DNA of 64,000 bases from Entamoeba histolytica HM-1:IMSS (Eukaryota; Evosea; Mastigamoebida; Endamoebidae). Positions 1-10,016 of the stretch are shown piece after piece. The stretch lies in assembly GCF_000208925.1 (NCBI RefSeq), contig NW_001914871.1, positions 76,298-140,297 on the forward strand. The letters run 5' to 3'. The number at the start of each line of letters is the position of its first letter. The first letter of the stretch is position 1. Made by a program: the position numbers and the translations under genes. The notes under the pieces were generated by a model, which worked only from the letters and a program-made list of their open reading frames with translations, was not told the origin of the DNA and did not search any database.

Positions 1-606
1 ACCAACAATTATTTATTCTATCTCATTTTTGTTTAATTTCATTCAATAAAATAATGTTTTTAATTCAATACTAAGAAAAATTAAATGATTTTCATAATTC
101 AACTGATAAATGAATAACAAATAACTAAAAAAGAAGGATATGGAAATACTTCGGTGTATTTTATTTAATGAATGTAATATTTTGTAAAGAGAAATGAATG
201 ATATTAAAAGCATTGAAGATATGACAACCTAATTTAGAATTGTTTTAAAACCTTTGAAAATTATATTGTTTTCATCAATCAAAAGAATTAATAAATCTTA
301 TTCATTAATCAATGAATAACATTTAACTATAATTTGCTTGATATTCAAAATTTAATATTAGTAAAAGTTTATAACATAAAAATTATAACATCAATTATTC
401 TTAGTATTAGTATTAAAAAATTTAGTATAAAAAACTCAATTTAATAAATGACAAATAAAATCCAAGAAAAAAAAGAGATAATAGGAAGAAAAAACCAAAT
501 AATATCACTTGTTATAAAAACTTTAACTAAGATTGAATTATTAAATCAAATAATAAAAAAAACGAATAATAAATATGAACGAAAAATAATAATAGTTGTT
601 TTATTA
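1..606. other. AT-rich intergenic DNA, no gene seen
   Basis: No reading frame, RNA gene or recognisable repeat is visible. It lies downstream of the stop codon of the minus-strand cysteine-rich gene and presumably holds its short 3' UTR. Confidence 0.5.
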
Positions 607-2148
607 TCATTTGGATGGTAAAGCACTATATTTCAAATTATTTTTTCTTAAACAATTACCAATCCAATTTGGGTATTTGTTGTTGAAGAATATAAAAGCA
701 CCTATAAGTACCATGAATGTAACAATAATACCAATACATGCTACTAATATGAGTTTCCAATCATAACCTTTCTTGTCATTTTCTTGGACAAGACAAATTC
801 CATCTTGAGAATAATTAGTTTTATTTTGGTTATCATTATAACAATAAATACAATGACTATACCCATCACACTGAATACAGTCTCTTTGACAAGACATGCA
901 GACACCATTATGATTTTCATAAGCATCTGACTCGCATTCTACACAATAAGTTCTGTCGATGGTACATTTACTACAAAACTTGTCCATACAAGTAAAACAC
1001 TTGGAATCTTTTCCAATAAATCCACTGTAGCAAGAACTACAAAATGATGCTGAACCTTCACATGTTTTACATGAAGAATGACATTGAGAACATAAATAAT
1101 TCTCCGTTAAGAAATATCCTGGAGAACATTGAAAACATTGGTCATGACTTTTATGAATTAAACAATGAGCAACTCCCTTAATACAAGTGTCAGTAGTTAA
1201 ATAAAATCCTTCATTACACTCAACACATTTCAATCCATGCTCTTTTTTACAGTGCTCTATTTTTTTACGGCACGTATTATTATAAATATAATACCCATCT
1301 TTACATTTTTCACATGCATCAGACGAAGAACATTTTACGCAGTTCTTCAAAAAACAACGAGAGCATGTTTTTCCATCATGAAAATAACCATCATTACATT
1401 GGTTACAATGGTTAGAATTACAATATGCACAATGTAATGGGCAGGAAAAACATTGTGAATGTTCAAGATAATACCCTTTTTCACATTCTAAGCACTTAGC
1501 AAAATCAATATCATATTTTTTGCAATTTTCTATGGGTATAAAATTTTGACAACTGTTATTAAATAATTGCTTACTTCCTCCATTGCAAAGTAAACAATCA
1601 TCGTATAAACTACAGTCTTGACAGTCTTTAACTCTACAAAACTCACACATCCCATTCTTAACGCCATATCCAAAAGAGCATGTATCACAATTACCTAAGC
1701 TATTATACCGTAGGCAATTTTTAATGTTACCTTTAGTGCAAGTTTCATTAACAAGGTAATACTTATCTGCACAAACTAAACATTTATCGTTCATACATTC
1801 AATACAGTTTGCCGGACAACTCTGGCAAAATCCTTTATTGTTAATGAAATACCCAATAACACATTGAGTACATGTACCAGCTTGATCATATTCAACACAA
1901 TTGGGAAGGTTTACTTCAATACAACTTCCATTATTGAGAACAAACCCATAGTTACATAATACACATTCTCCAGAATAAATCTGGCAATTTGGTATTACGT
2001 ATTTGTAATAAATACATTTCCCCTCAATATTAAGGAAACGTTCATTACAAACTCGACACGTTCCATTTTTACAATCCGTACAATACGCTCCACACTCACT
2101 ATAAACTAGTGTATACAAGCACGCAGTGACAAGAAGCGTATAGAACAT
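607..2148 (-). CDS. CXXC-rich type I membrane surface protein
   Basis: A 513-residue protein. Residues 1-17 form a hydrophobic signal peptide, followed by about 440 residues of cysteine-rich repeats dominated by CxxC pairs (furin/EGF-like spacing). A single membrane span lies at about 464-488, and a short 25-residue tail follows. This matches the ectodomain style of Entamoeba transmembrane kinases and Igl-like lectin subunits, but there is no kinase domain. It would sit on the plasma membrane or in endomembranes with the cysteine repeats outside, all likely disulfide-bonded. Ligand and role are unknown. The start is the first ATG before the signal peptide. There are no introns and no clear GAAC element directly upstream. 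Confidence 0.85.
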   Translation of the reverse strand: MFYTLLVTACLYTLVYSECGAYCTDCKNGTCRVCNERFLNIEGKCIYYKYVIPNCQIYSGECVLCNYGFVLNNGSCIEVNLPNCVEYDQAGTCTQCVIGYFINNKGFCQSCPANCIECMNDKCLVCADKYYLVNETCTKGNIKNCLRYNSLGNCDTCSFGYGVKNGMCEFCRVKDCQDCSLYDDCLLCNGGSKQLFNNSCQNFIPIENCKKYDIDFAKCLECEKGYYLEHSQCFSCPLHCAYCNSNHCNQCNDGYFHDGKTCSRCFLKNCVKCSSSDACEKCKDGYYIYNNTCRKKIEHCKKEHGLKCVECNEGFYLTTDTCIKGVAHCLIHKSHDQCFQCSPGYFLTENYLCSQCHSSCKTCEGSASFCSSCYSGFIGKDSKCFTCMDKFCSKCTIDRTYCVECESDAYENHNGVCMSCQRDCIQCDGYSHCIYCYNDNQNKTNYSQDGICLVQENDKKGYDWKLILVACIGIIVTFMVLIGAFIFFNNKYPNWIGNCLRKNNLKYSALPSK

Positions 2149-3867
2149 ATTTTTTTAAGATTTTTTTCTTAGAATAAGTTTTTTAAAATAAGTAAAAGCT
2201 TTTCTTTTAATAACTACTAAATAATGTTGTTTGTTAATAAAGAACTTTAACCCAAACATTTTTCTTTCTTTTTTTAAATTTTTCTTATTTTCTGTTATCT
2301 TTATTAAAAAGTAAAATTAATTTTGTACTCAAGAAATTCTAGCAATATTCCATAAGAAGAATATTACAAATCTTGGAAATTAACTTTATAATAAAATTAG
2401 AAATATTTGAAGAAATGTAAATACATAGCTACCAGTACAAAGAAAATATAATAGGAATATATAATAATGAGACCTTTTAAAATCTTCTCATATTCTGTTT
2501 TTTAAATTAACACACTTTCTTTATAGAGTAAGAAGGTTTTTTATTTCTTTTCTCCATTATCAAAAGAGCGGTATATTTCATCGTTCTATATAACTGTCTC
2601 TTTCTTCTCATTTTAAAGCGAATATACAACAAACATTCAATGTATATATATCTGATTTTTTACTAGTTCCATTTTTTTATGTCACTAACTTTTAAGTATT
2701 TATCAACATAAATTAAAGTAAAGGATTTTATTATTTTATCCTTAATAATAGTTTTTATTCTGTTTTGACTATCTTTTCTAATTTTTCTCATCAATTTTGA
2801 ATTAACATTTAGTATCTATAAATTGCTTTGGCGTATTGTTTTATTTACACTAAAAAAACACTCGGAAATAAAATATTTTGAAGTTAGTTATATTATTTTA
2901 ATTCATTTGAACAATAAAATTCAAAGCAAACAGTATAAAAACTTTATTATATTATAAATACAAAGACATATTAAACATTATAAAACAATAGTTGTTCGAA
3001 ATAAGTAAGTCAATTAAGCTAAATTTATTAAAATTTATCAAAAAGGTATGAAATATAAAACATAATAATATAAAAACCAAATCATAAATTAAAGTATATG
3101 AAATACAAAAAGTCATTATCAATAAATACTAGAATAACCTAAGAAGAATGAGCGTTTTAGTAATTATGCCTATTTATAATAAAAACTTATTACATGAGTT
3201 TTATTCATCATTTTTATTATATTTTATTTTTGTATAAAATTTAATATAAACCATAAAAACATCTTAGTTTCATTGAAAATATTATCCCAAGTTTAGCTAT
3301 AAAATTGAGAAAAATGTTCGTATTTAAAGATAATAATTAATTTTAATAAAAATAACTAACTAACTCCTTTTATATGAAAAAAAACATTCAAAATGACTTT
3401 TTTAAATATTTTATTATCCTTCATGTTATGAAAAATATTTTTGTTGAAATACAACTAAAAATCACTTCAACTTGAGTAAAGTGAATGACTGTCATGATAT
3501 ATTTTCATAAATAATTTCCATAACTTGTTCAATACCCTTGTGTGAGACAAAAACTTTTTACTTTAAAAACATTTTCTGAATTATTAAACAATTCAACTAA
3601 CAAACTTTTTAACATAACATTTATCCAAAATTAAAATTCATTTATCCTTATTTATTAAATAAATAATACAAAGTATTAAACCATTTATTCTAACTCATAA
3701 ATAATATATAAATATTATTGACATTATTTATGTAAGTAAAGTTTTCTTCAAAATAGAAAATATAATTAAGTAATAACTAAAAAAATACTTATAAAAATTA
3801 ATTTAACATAAATATGAAGTATTTTTATCATGGGGGTAAATGAAATAATATTTTTATAAAAATAGAT
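2149..3867. other. Long AT-rich intergenic region
   Basis: About 1.7 kb with no convincing coding potential or structural RNA. The first part should hold the promoter of the minus-strand surface protein gene. The right edge is set by the start of LINE homology at about 3868. Confidence 0.5.
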
Positions 3868-5087
3868 GAATAATCCATCAATATTAAGAAAAATGCATTT
3901 CTCCAATTAACTAAAATGCAAGATGGTGCAATATTTTGTGTGTATAGAAAATCAAAAATAATGAAAAATGAAAGATTGAAATACTCAACACTTTGTAAAG
4001 ACAAGATAACAACAGTACAACACATTCTACTATCTTGTATTAGTCATAATAAATCACAAATAGAAAAACATGACAATATATGCATTATAATATTGATTAA
4101 TAAGAAAATATACAGGAAATAATCATTATAAAAACCCCCATATGAAACAGTGTTCCAATATAAAGACATCACAATGATATTGAATAAACAAATAATGCCT
4201 AAAAGTGAATGACAATATCACAAAATACCAGATATATACGTATTAAATAAAAAGAATAAAACTGGTTTATTATTTGATATGACTAATGTTGCTGATGACA
4301 ATATTAATGGAGTGTATTTGAAGAAAAGAAATAAGTATAAAGAATTAAAGAATATTCTAATGAAAATAGAAAAATTAAAAGATGTCAGAATAATTCCAGT
4401 AGTAATTTCAATAAATGGATTAATAAATAACTCAAGTGTTAAATTAATTAAAGAAATAAGAATTGAGATTGACATCAAGAAAGAAATTAAAAACCTTGTA
4501 ATAAAAAACATGATGGATGTCATGGAATATTACTTCTATCACAACCAAACATACTCCGTAGAGCTGCTTGAAGAAGAAGACGAAGACGAATGGATGGGAT
4601 TAGTCTCCCCTGATCCAGGAAGAATAAAAACTATTTCTATTAATACTTAATTAATTGCTTTTTAATTAATTGATTTTAATTTTAATCTCTTGATTATCTT
4701 CTTTTTTCACTCTTTATTCATTTCTTATTTTGTTTATCATTTTATTTACTACTATTTATTCTTTGTGTATTTACTTCTATATTTAACTTTCTATATTATT
4801 TAATTATCTGTTATTTCTATACTTCTTCTGTTTTTTTCTTTCTTCTTATTTGTATTACTCATTTGTAATTTCTATTTGTTGTATTTGTACAATTGCATAA
4901 ATCAATCAAATGATAAAATACTTGAACACTTGATTTTTTCAATTCCATTTTGTTTCATGTTTGTGTTGTTATTCATTTTTCATATTATTTATTTCTTATT
5001 CAAAAAGATCCATTCAATTTGATTACTTATCAAATTACAATTAAATTAAGTATTAAAATTATTTGTTGATTCACTGGAGAAGATACA
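3868..5087 (+). mobile_element. 5'-truncated LINE fragment (copy D), 3' end of ORF2
   Basis: This segment aligns by eye with LINE-A (54400-55198) and copy C (44660-45821). It keeps the end of ORF2: a degraded zinc knuckle near 3990-4040 (one Cys lost), the PD...D endonuclease motif at about 4220-4280 broken by stops, and the conserved C-terminal domain in a 123-codon frame at 4279-4650. The 3' UTR follows and ends with the block GGAGAAGATAC at 5077-5087, which all three copies share. No RT domain is left. The 5' edge is abrupt, as expected for incomplete reverse transcription. The element is dead. Confidence 0.85.
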
Positions 5088-5645
5088 TTCAATAAAGATA
5101 TTAGTTCTTTTATTTCTTGTCTATTTAATTCATCATTCCCTTCTTTCATTTAATATATTTTGTTGGTACTTTACTGTTGATTTGATGTTTCCAATTATTT
5201 ATTTTATTATTATGATTATTCCATTAATTATTCATCATTTCTTTCTTTATAAAACTTCTTCATCTCCCCACATTAATTTCATTTTTTTCATTTAAGTTAT
5301 AGTCAATGTGTTTCACTGATAATATGGTAATAATATTTTTAATAAACGTTCAATCCATTCTTTGTTAATGTGATAATACTTGTTGATTTAAACAAGAAAT
5401 TGTTGATTAAGATTGTTGATGTACTTAAAAGATAATTTAAACAATTTGAATCAAAAGAAATAATCAAAAAAAACATCATTTAATTTCAATTATACTTAAA
5501 TCAAAGCATAAAAATAATGACATTGATTTAATCATTCATTTTTTTATTCAGTTGTATTAGTATTATTTGCTGTTTCTTCTTCTATAGTTTCAAGATACAT
5601 TTCATTACCTTCTTCCACTTTAATTTCATCTTTTGATTTCAATAA
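5088..5645 (+). repeat. Duplicated host flank attached to LINE copy D
   Basis: Sequence beyond the shared LINE 3' block continues to match 45822-46390, which is the DNA downstream of LINE copy C and includes the last codons of the minus-strand gene at 46291. LINE-A does not share it, so it is most likely host flank rather than element. Similarity stops near 5645, inside an acidic repeat of the source gene. Either a read-through LINE transcript carried it here (3' transduction) or it is a small segmental duplication. Confidence 0.75.
5544..5645 (-). pseudogene. Broken C-terminal tail of the 46.3-47.4 kb gene
   Basis: Reading the minus strand gives about 33 codons ending in the same tail (ETANNTNTTE, stop) as the protein at 46291-47437. 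A few substitutions are present, and the acidic DIKTED repeat is reduced. There is no start, no upstream exon and no promoter, so this is a fragment copied together with the LINE flank. It lies about 90 bp downstream of the next minus-strand gene's stop and could be transcribed into that gene's 3' UTR. Confidence 0.8.
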
Positions 5646-5735
5646 CTGTTTTTTAAAAATAAAAATGAAGAAACAAAAACTCTTTAGATTTTATTCTTTT
5701 TAAAACCATAAACAAACAAAATGTTAAATAATTTA

Positions 5736-6614
5736 TTATAATATTAATTTCCGTGTATTAACATAAATTGAGTTGCTATTAGCATCTAATACAATAACAT
5801 CTCCTGAGTCAAGTCTAACACAAATCATTGACTCACGGACATAAAATACAGCACTTTTACCATTTCGAGATTTACTGAAAAAACTTCCTGTTGGGATATT
5901 CACAACTTCACATGCAAGACGTTTCCATTCTAAATGAAGTTCCATTTTAAGTTGTGTGATTGAATCTTCTTTTAAGTCATATTTAAATTCATTTTCATTA
6001 AAGAAATAGAAATATTTTTCATCTGAATAATAAATATGAACTGCTTGTTTTTTGTCTTCTGTATATAAACTGACACATTTTCTTCCTGTGATACTGTTTG
6101 ATGAAATAGTTGCTAGCCATACTGGTGATAATTTATATATTTTATCTTCATAAATTGCTGTAGTAACATTAACTCGTTTAGGAATACTTCCTTTTGTAGA
6201 AATTTGTGCTAAATCATTCATTCTTAACAATCTACTAATTTTAAAACTTGCCTTCTCTAACTCTTCAGTTTTTAATCTTGTAGTAACCATATCTCTCTTT
6301 GTATATGTTAGTCTTGTTGATGTAGCTTCTATGCCTTCAATTAATTTATCATTACACACTTGTACTGTTTCTTCTATACTATTTGTTACTTCATTCTGTG
6401 CTTGGCTAAGGACATGTTCAAGTTTTTTACATTGTTCAGCACTTGCTGAAAGTAATCGTTGTGCTCGATTCTCAAGTTCAGTTGTAATTTGAGTTTTTTT
6501 CATTTCTAAGACGGTATTTTCAAGCACTCCTACTTTTTCAGTAAGACTTTTAACTTTGAGGGTTAGTTCTAATAACTTCTTCATTACCATTTGGAGGACA
6601 TCATCTGTTTGCAT
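5736..6614 (-). CDS. Coiled-coil protein of unknown function
   Basis: A 292-residue intron-less protein. Residues 1 to about 135 are heptad-like and charged, consistent with a coiled coil. The rest is a mixed beta-rich region with repeated aromatic and basic residues that I cannot place in a family. No signal peptide or membrane span is seen, so it is probably cytosolic. It is divergently paired with the Erv46-like gene, only 105 bp between the two ATGs, so the promoters must be compact or shared. Confidence 0.8.
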   Translation of the reverse strand: MQTDDVLQMVMKKLLELTLKVKSLTEKVGVLENTVLEMKKTQITTELENRAQRLLSASAEQCKKLEHVLSQAQNEVTNSIEETVQVCNDKLIEGIEATSTRLTYTKRDMVTTRLKTEELEKASFKISRLLRMNDLAQISTKGSIPKRVNVTTAIYEDKIYKLSPVWLATISSNSITGRKCVSLYTEDKKQAVHIYYSDEKYFYFFNENEFKYDLKEDSITQLKMELHLEWKRLACEVVNIPTGSFFSKSRNGKSAVFYVRESMICVRLDSGDVIVLDANSNSIYVNTRKLIL

Positions 6615-6719
6615 GATTTAATCTAATCCATTCATGATTTTTTTTTAATTTTTTATTAACAGTTAATAAAAAGAAAAAATCAAAATCTAAAAATTTATAC
6701 CAAAAAGTGAAATTCTATA

Positions 6720-7805
6720 ATGAAAAGATTTGACACCTATGGTAAAGTACCTGAAGATTTGAGAACCCGTCATTGTTTTGGAGGATTCTTAACTATTATT
6801 TGTGTGGTTATAATTATAGTATTATCAATTGCAGAATTTGCTTTTTATCTTCAAAGAGAAGTAGTTCCTCAATTACTTGTTGATAGAGAACGTTCATCTA
6901 AAATACCTGTCCATTTTGATATAACTTTTCCTTATTCGTCTTGTCCAATTACATCAGTTGACATTCTTACAAAATCAGGAGAGTCAATGATTGGTATTGA
7001 ACAAAATGTTACAAAAATACGTATTCATCATGACGGATCATTGGTAACTGAAAACGAAATGAAAGCAATTCAAAGTAAATTATCAATTGAAACCCCTGAC
7101 CCAAAAGAATGTCGTTCATGTTATGGAGCTGAAACACCAGAGAAAAAATGCTGTTTTACTTGTGATGACGTTAAAGAGGCATACAAAAAGAGAGGATGGC
7201 GTTTAGATTTGAATATAGTTTCACAATGCCAAAACCATGAAAAAATACAGATGGCAAAGTTGACAAAAGACGAAGGTTGTAGATTAATTGGGGATTTCTT
7301 GCTAAATAAGATTGGAGGAAATTTCCATATTGCACCTGGAAGTTCTGAACAATTATGGGGTAGACACTCTCATAACCTTGAATGGACTGGGAAAACACAA
7401 ATCGATCTTTCTCATAAATGGAATGAACTTTCATTTGGTGAAAATAGTAAGAAATTTACAACTGAAAAGAAAGATACTCAAATGAATAGTATGTTCCAAT
7501 ATTATTTAACTATTATTCCTATTAAAAATAACTTCATCAATGGAACATCAACTTTTTATGATTATTCAATTCAAGAAAATATCAGAAGTGGAGAAGGAGA
7601 AGGACAACCTGGAGTATTTATTTATTATGATGTTTCACCAATGGTATTAGAGGTAACAGAATCAAATCATGGCTTTCTTCATTTCTTAATTGGTATTTGT
7701 TCTATTGTAGGTGGAATATTTACAACATTCCAATTATTTGATGCTATAGTATTTGAGTCTATCCATACATTGAAGAAGAAAGTTGAGTTAGGAAAAGATG
7801 TTTAG
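6720..7805 (+). CDS. ERGIC3: Erv46/ERGIC3-type COPII cargo receptor
   Basis: A 361-residue protein of normal family length. The N-terminus (KRFDTYGKVPEDLRTR) precedes a first membrane span at about 23-44. A large lumenal region follows, with the diagnostic cysteine cluster at 131-148 (CRSCYGAE, then CCFTC and KEAYKKRGW), and a second span lies near 322-346. These are the signature features of Erv46/ERGIC3, which cycles between ER and Golgi in COPII/COPI vesicles with Erv41 and retrieves or exports cargo. The short cytosolic tail ends in basic residues but has no obvious KKXX signal. No introns are seen. Confidence 0.93.
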   Translation: MKRFDTYGKVPEDLRTRHCFGGFLTIICVVIIIVLSIAEFAFYLQREVVPQLLVDRERSSKIPVHFDITFPYSSCPITSVDILTKSGESMIGIEQNVTKIRIHHDGSLVTENEMKAIQSKLSIETPDPKECRSCYGAETPEKKCCFTCDDVKEAYKKRGWRLDLNIVSQCQNHEKIQMAKLTKDEGCRLIGDFLLNKIGGNFHIAPGSSEQLWGRHSHNLEWTGKTQIDLSHKWNELSFGENSKKFTTEKKDTQMNSMFQYYLTIIPIKNNFINGTSTFYDYSIQENIRSGEGEGQPGVFIYYDVSPMVLEVTESNHGFLHFLIGICSIVGGIFTTFQLFDAIVFESIHTLKKKVELGKDV

Positions 7806-7941
7806 AACAACAATTAATTGAATTATTAAGAAGAAAATTTCTGGTTAATTAATAAGAAATAATATCAAAATAATAATAAAAAATGAAAACCAATTTTACT
7901 AACAAAAGAAGAAGCCACAAATTAAAATTAGGATATTTTGA

Positions 7942-8823
7942 TTAGTACTCATAATCTTCAATACCACTATTTTGGTTTAATAAAACCTTAATAATCTTCT
8001 TAGTACATTGTCTATAAAGGGCTCTGTACTCTGCTTTTGCTTGATGTCTTAATTTAGAGAAAACATGTTTTCCTTTTCTTCTCATTTGTTTAAGAAGTGC
8101 TCTAGCAGTTTTAAGAATAGCAATTTCTTTTCTTTCAGCTTTATGATATTCATGAGCAATTTGTTTTTCAGCACCTTTTGAAATACGTTTAACTTTTCTT
8201 AAATTATGAGTGTTAATTTTCAATGTATTTTGTGTTGTTTTAAGTCCGTTAGAAATATTGTCACCAATAGCATGAATACCAAGTTTAGCTGCATTATTAT
8301 TAGCATCACCAATTTGTTTAGCATAAGCTAATTGTTTAAGAGTTCTATTAAGAACACCATAGAAATTAGTAACTAACTTTTTAATACCACTACGAATAGT
8401 TTGTTCTTTTTGTCTAATGGTATTAACCATTCCATCAATAATTGGTTTAATTTGTTGTTTAAGATCATCATCAGCCATATTATAATATTCCATTAAATGT
8501 CCAAGTTTTCTTGTTCCATATTTAGCTAATCTATTTGCTAATCCTTCACCTTTCTTCCTTATGACATTTCTTGCTCTGTTAATAACAGCAATAGTCTTAT
8601 CAAGCTTAGCATTGATTTTTAAATGATATTTATGAACTTTATGAAGAGTTCTTTCTTCTTTTCTTAAAATTGAAGCGTCTACTCTACCAAGTTTTTTTAC
8701 AGAAGCCATATGGGTATGTCTTGATTGAACTACTGGTTGAGCTGGTTCTTGAACGGTTTCTTGAGTAGTAAACTGAGCATTAATCATAAAAACAAATAAA
8801 CAAAGTAATAAAAGACTTCTCAT
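7942..8823 (-). CDS. Secreted, highly basic helical protein
   Basis: A 293-residue protein with a clean signal peptide (about residues 1-16, ending INA). The mature chain is strikingly rich in Lys, Arg and His, almost without cysteine, and strongly helical by composition. The C-terminus is acidic (GIEDYEY). There is no second membrane span or GPI signal, so it should be secreted or stored in vesicles. I do not recognise the family. A basic secreted protein could bind nucleic acid, glycans or membranes, but that is inference only. A GAACTT promoter element lies about 30 nt upstream of the ATG. Confidence 0.85.
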   Translation of the reverse strand: MRSLLLLCLFVFMINAQFTTQETVQEPAQPVVQSRHTHMASVKKLGRVDASILRKEERTLHKVHKYHLKINAKLDKTIAVINRARNVIRKKGEGLANRLAKYGTRKLGHLMEYYNMADDDLKQQIKPIIDGMVNTIRQKEQTIRSGIKKLVTNFYGVLNRTLKQLAYAKQIGDANNNAAKLGIHAIGDNISNGLKTTQNTLKINTHNLRKVKRISKGAEKQIAHEYHKAERKEIAILKTARALLKQMRRKGKHVFSKLRHQAKAEYRALYRQCTKKIIKVLLNQNSGIEDYEY

Positions 8824-8850
8824 TTTCTTTTAGAAATTATGAAAATTTAC

Positions 8851-8856
8851 AAGTTC
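8851..8856 (-). promoter_or_regulatory. GAACTT core promoter element
   Basis: GAACTT reads on the minus strand about 30 nt before the ATG at 8823, with an AT-rich TATA-like stretch (GATATAAAAATAAC) just upstream. This fits the known Entamoeba GAAC element. Confidence 0.6.
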
Positions 8857-9301
8857 TCATTAAGTTATTTTTATATCTTTCTTCTTATTATTTTTAATTA
8901 TTTTTTTACTATAAATATAGTTTTTCTTATTAAACCATTTTTTATAGAGAAAAAATTATTACTTGATTTTTAGTAATATTTTATTGTAAACTGAAAATTT
9001 CATGAAGTTTTTTTCTGAGATTCAGAGTATTACTTTTTTTTTTGTTTTAAAAAAACGTTTTTTATTTTATTTTTCTTTTTTTGTGTTTTTCCAAAAAAAA
9101 GATGAAAAGATAAAAAAATAATTAGGGTTTGATGGAAATCATGAAAAAGTGAAAAATAATATTTATGATAAAAGAAACAGAAAAATATTAAAAAAGGAAC
9201 TATAAAAAAATAGGGTTTTCAATTTTCCCAAATCGCCAACTAGGGTTCACGAATTTGAAACAGATAAAAAGACAAAAAGAGAAGATTTAAAAGAATAAAG
9301 A

Positions 9302-9336
9302 GAACTTAAAAACATCAAATTGAATTTTTAAATTCA
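9302..9336 (+). promoter_or_regulatory. H2B core promoter: GAAC element and initiator
   Basis: GAACTT at 9302-9307 is followed by TTTTTAAATTCA running into the ATG at 9336. The latter resembles the Entamoeba initiator AAAAATTCA. The 5' UTR would be only a few bases long. The preceding 150 bp carry AGGGTTT and AGGGTTC motifs at about 9211 and 9242, possibly upstream elements. Confidence 0.65.
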
Positions 9337-9737
9337 TGTCAGACAAAGCCAGTCAAAAGAAATCTGTTGCTACTAAAGACGCTACCAAGCCAAAAAAAGC
9401 TGGAGATGAAGAAAAGAAAACTATGCTCAAGAAGAATTTTGAGTCATATGCCTTGTACATTTCAAGAGTTTTGAAATCAGTTTTCCAAGATATTGGAATT
9501 ACACTTCCATCTATTTCTATTATGGATTCATTTGTTCGTGATATTTTTGAAAGAATTGCTACTGAAGCTTCATCTCTTGCAAGAAATTACAATAAAACCA
9601 CCATCACTGTCAAAGAAATTGAAACAGCCACTAAACTTATTCTTAAAGGTGATTTGAATAAACATGCAGTTTCTGAAGGACAATCGGCTGTTAAGAGAGC
9701 ATCTGGTAAAGGAAGTACTTCAGGATCTCAAGTTTAA
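9336..9737 (+). CDS. Histone H2B
   Basis: A 133-residue protein with a Lys/Ala-rich N-terminal tail of about 35 residues, then the H2B histone fold: [19 protein letters not shown], then [19 protein letters not shown], then [14 protein letters not shown]. It pairs with H2A in the nucleosome core. The C-terminus is longer and more Ser/Gly-rich than the animal form, and the [14 protein letters not shown] stretch corresponds to the alpha-C helix (AVSEGTKAVTKYTS in animals). Single exon. The next 280 bp downstream hold no gene. Confidence 0.95.
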   Translation: MSDKASQKKSVATKDATKPKKAGDEEKKTMLKKNFESYALYISRVLKSVFQDIGITLPSISIMDSFVRDIFERIATEASSLARNYNKTTITVKEIETATKLILKGDLNKHAVSEGQSAVKRASGKGSTSGSQV

Positions 9738-10016
9738 TCTGGTTGTGTTCAACTTGTTTTTTTGGTTTTATTTATTTTTGTTTTTTTAGAGTTATTTTGT
9801 AATATTCGTTTCTTTGAATGATTGAATCATATGAAATTTATCTTTTCATTTAAAGAGTTATTCAATGAGAATCTATGAAGAAAAAAATCAATACTTTTAT
9901 TATAAATTCAATAAACGTTTTTTGTGTAAAATATCATAAAGAAGTATAAAAAGAATATTTAGAATTAATAACTTAAAAAAAAAGAAATTAATCATTTAAT
10001 TTTCGTTGATTATTTC

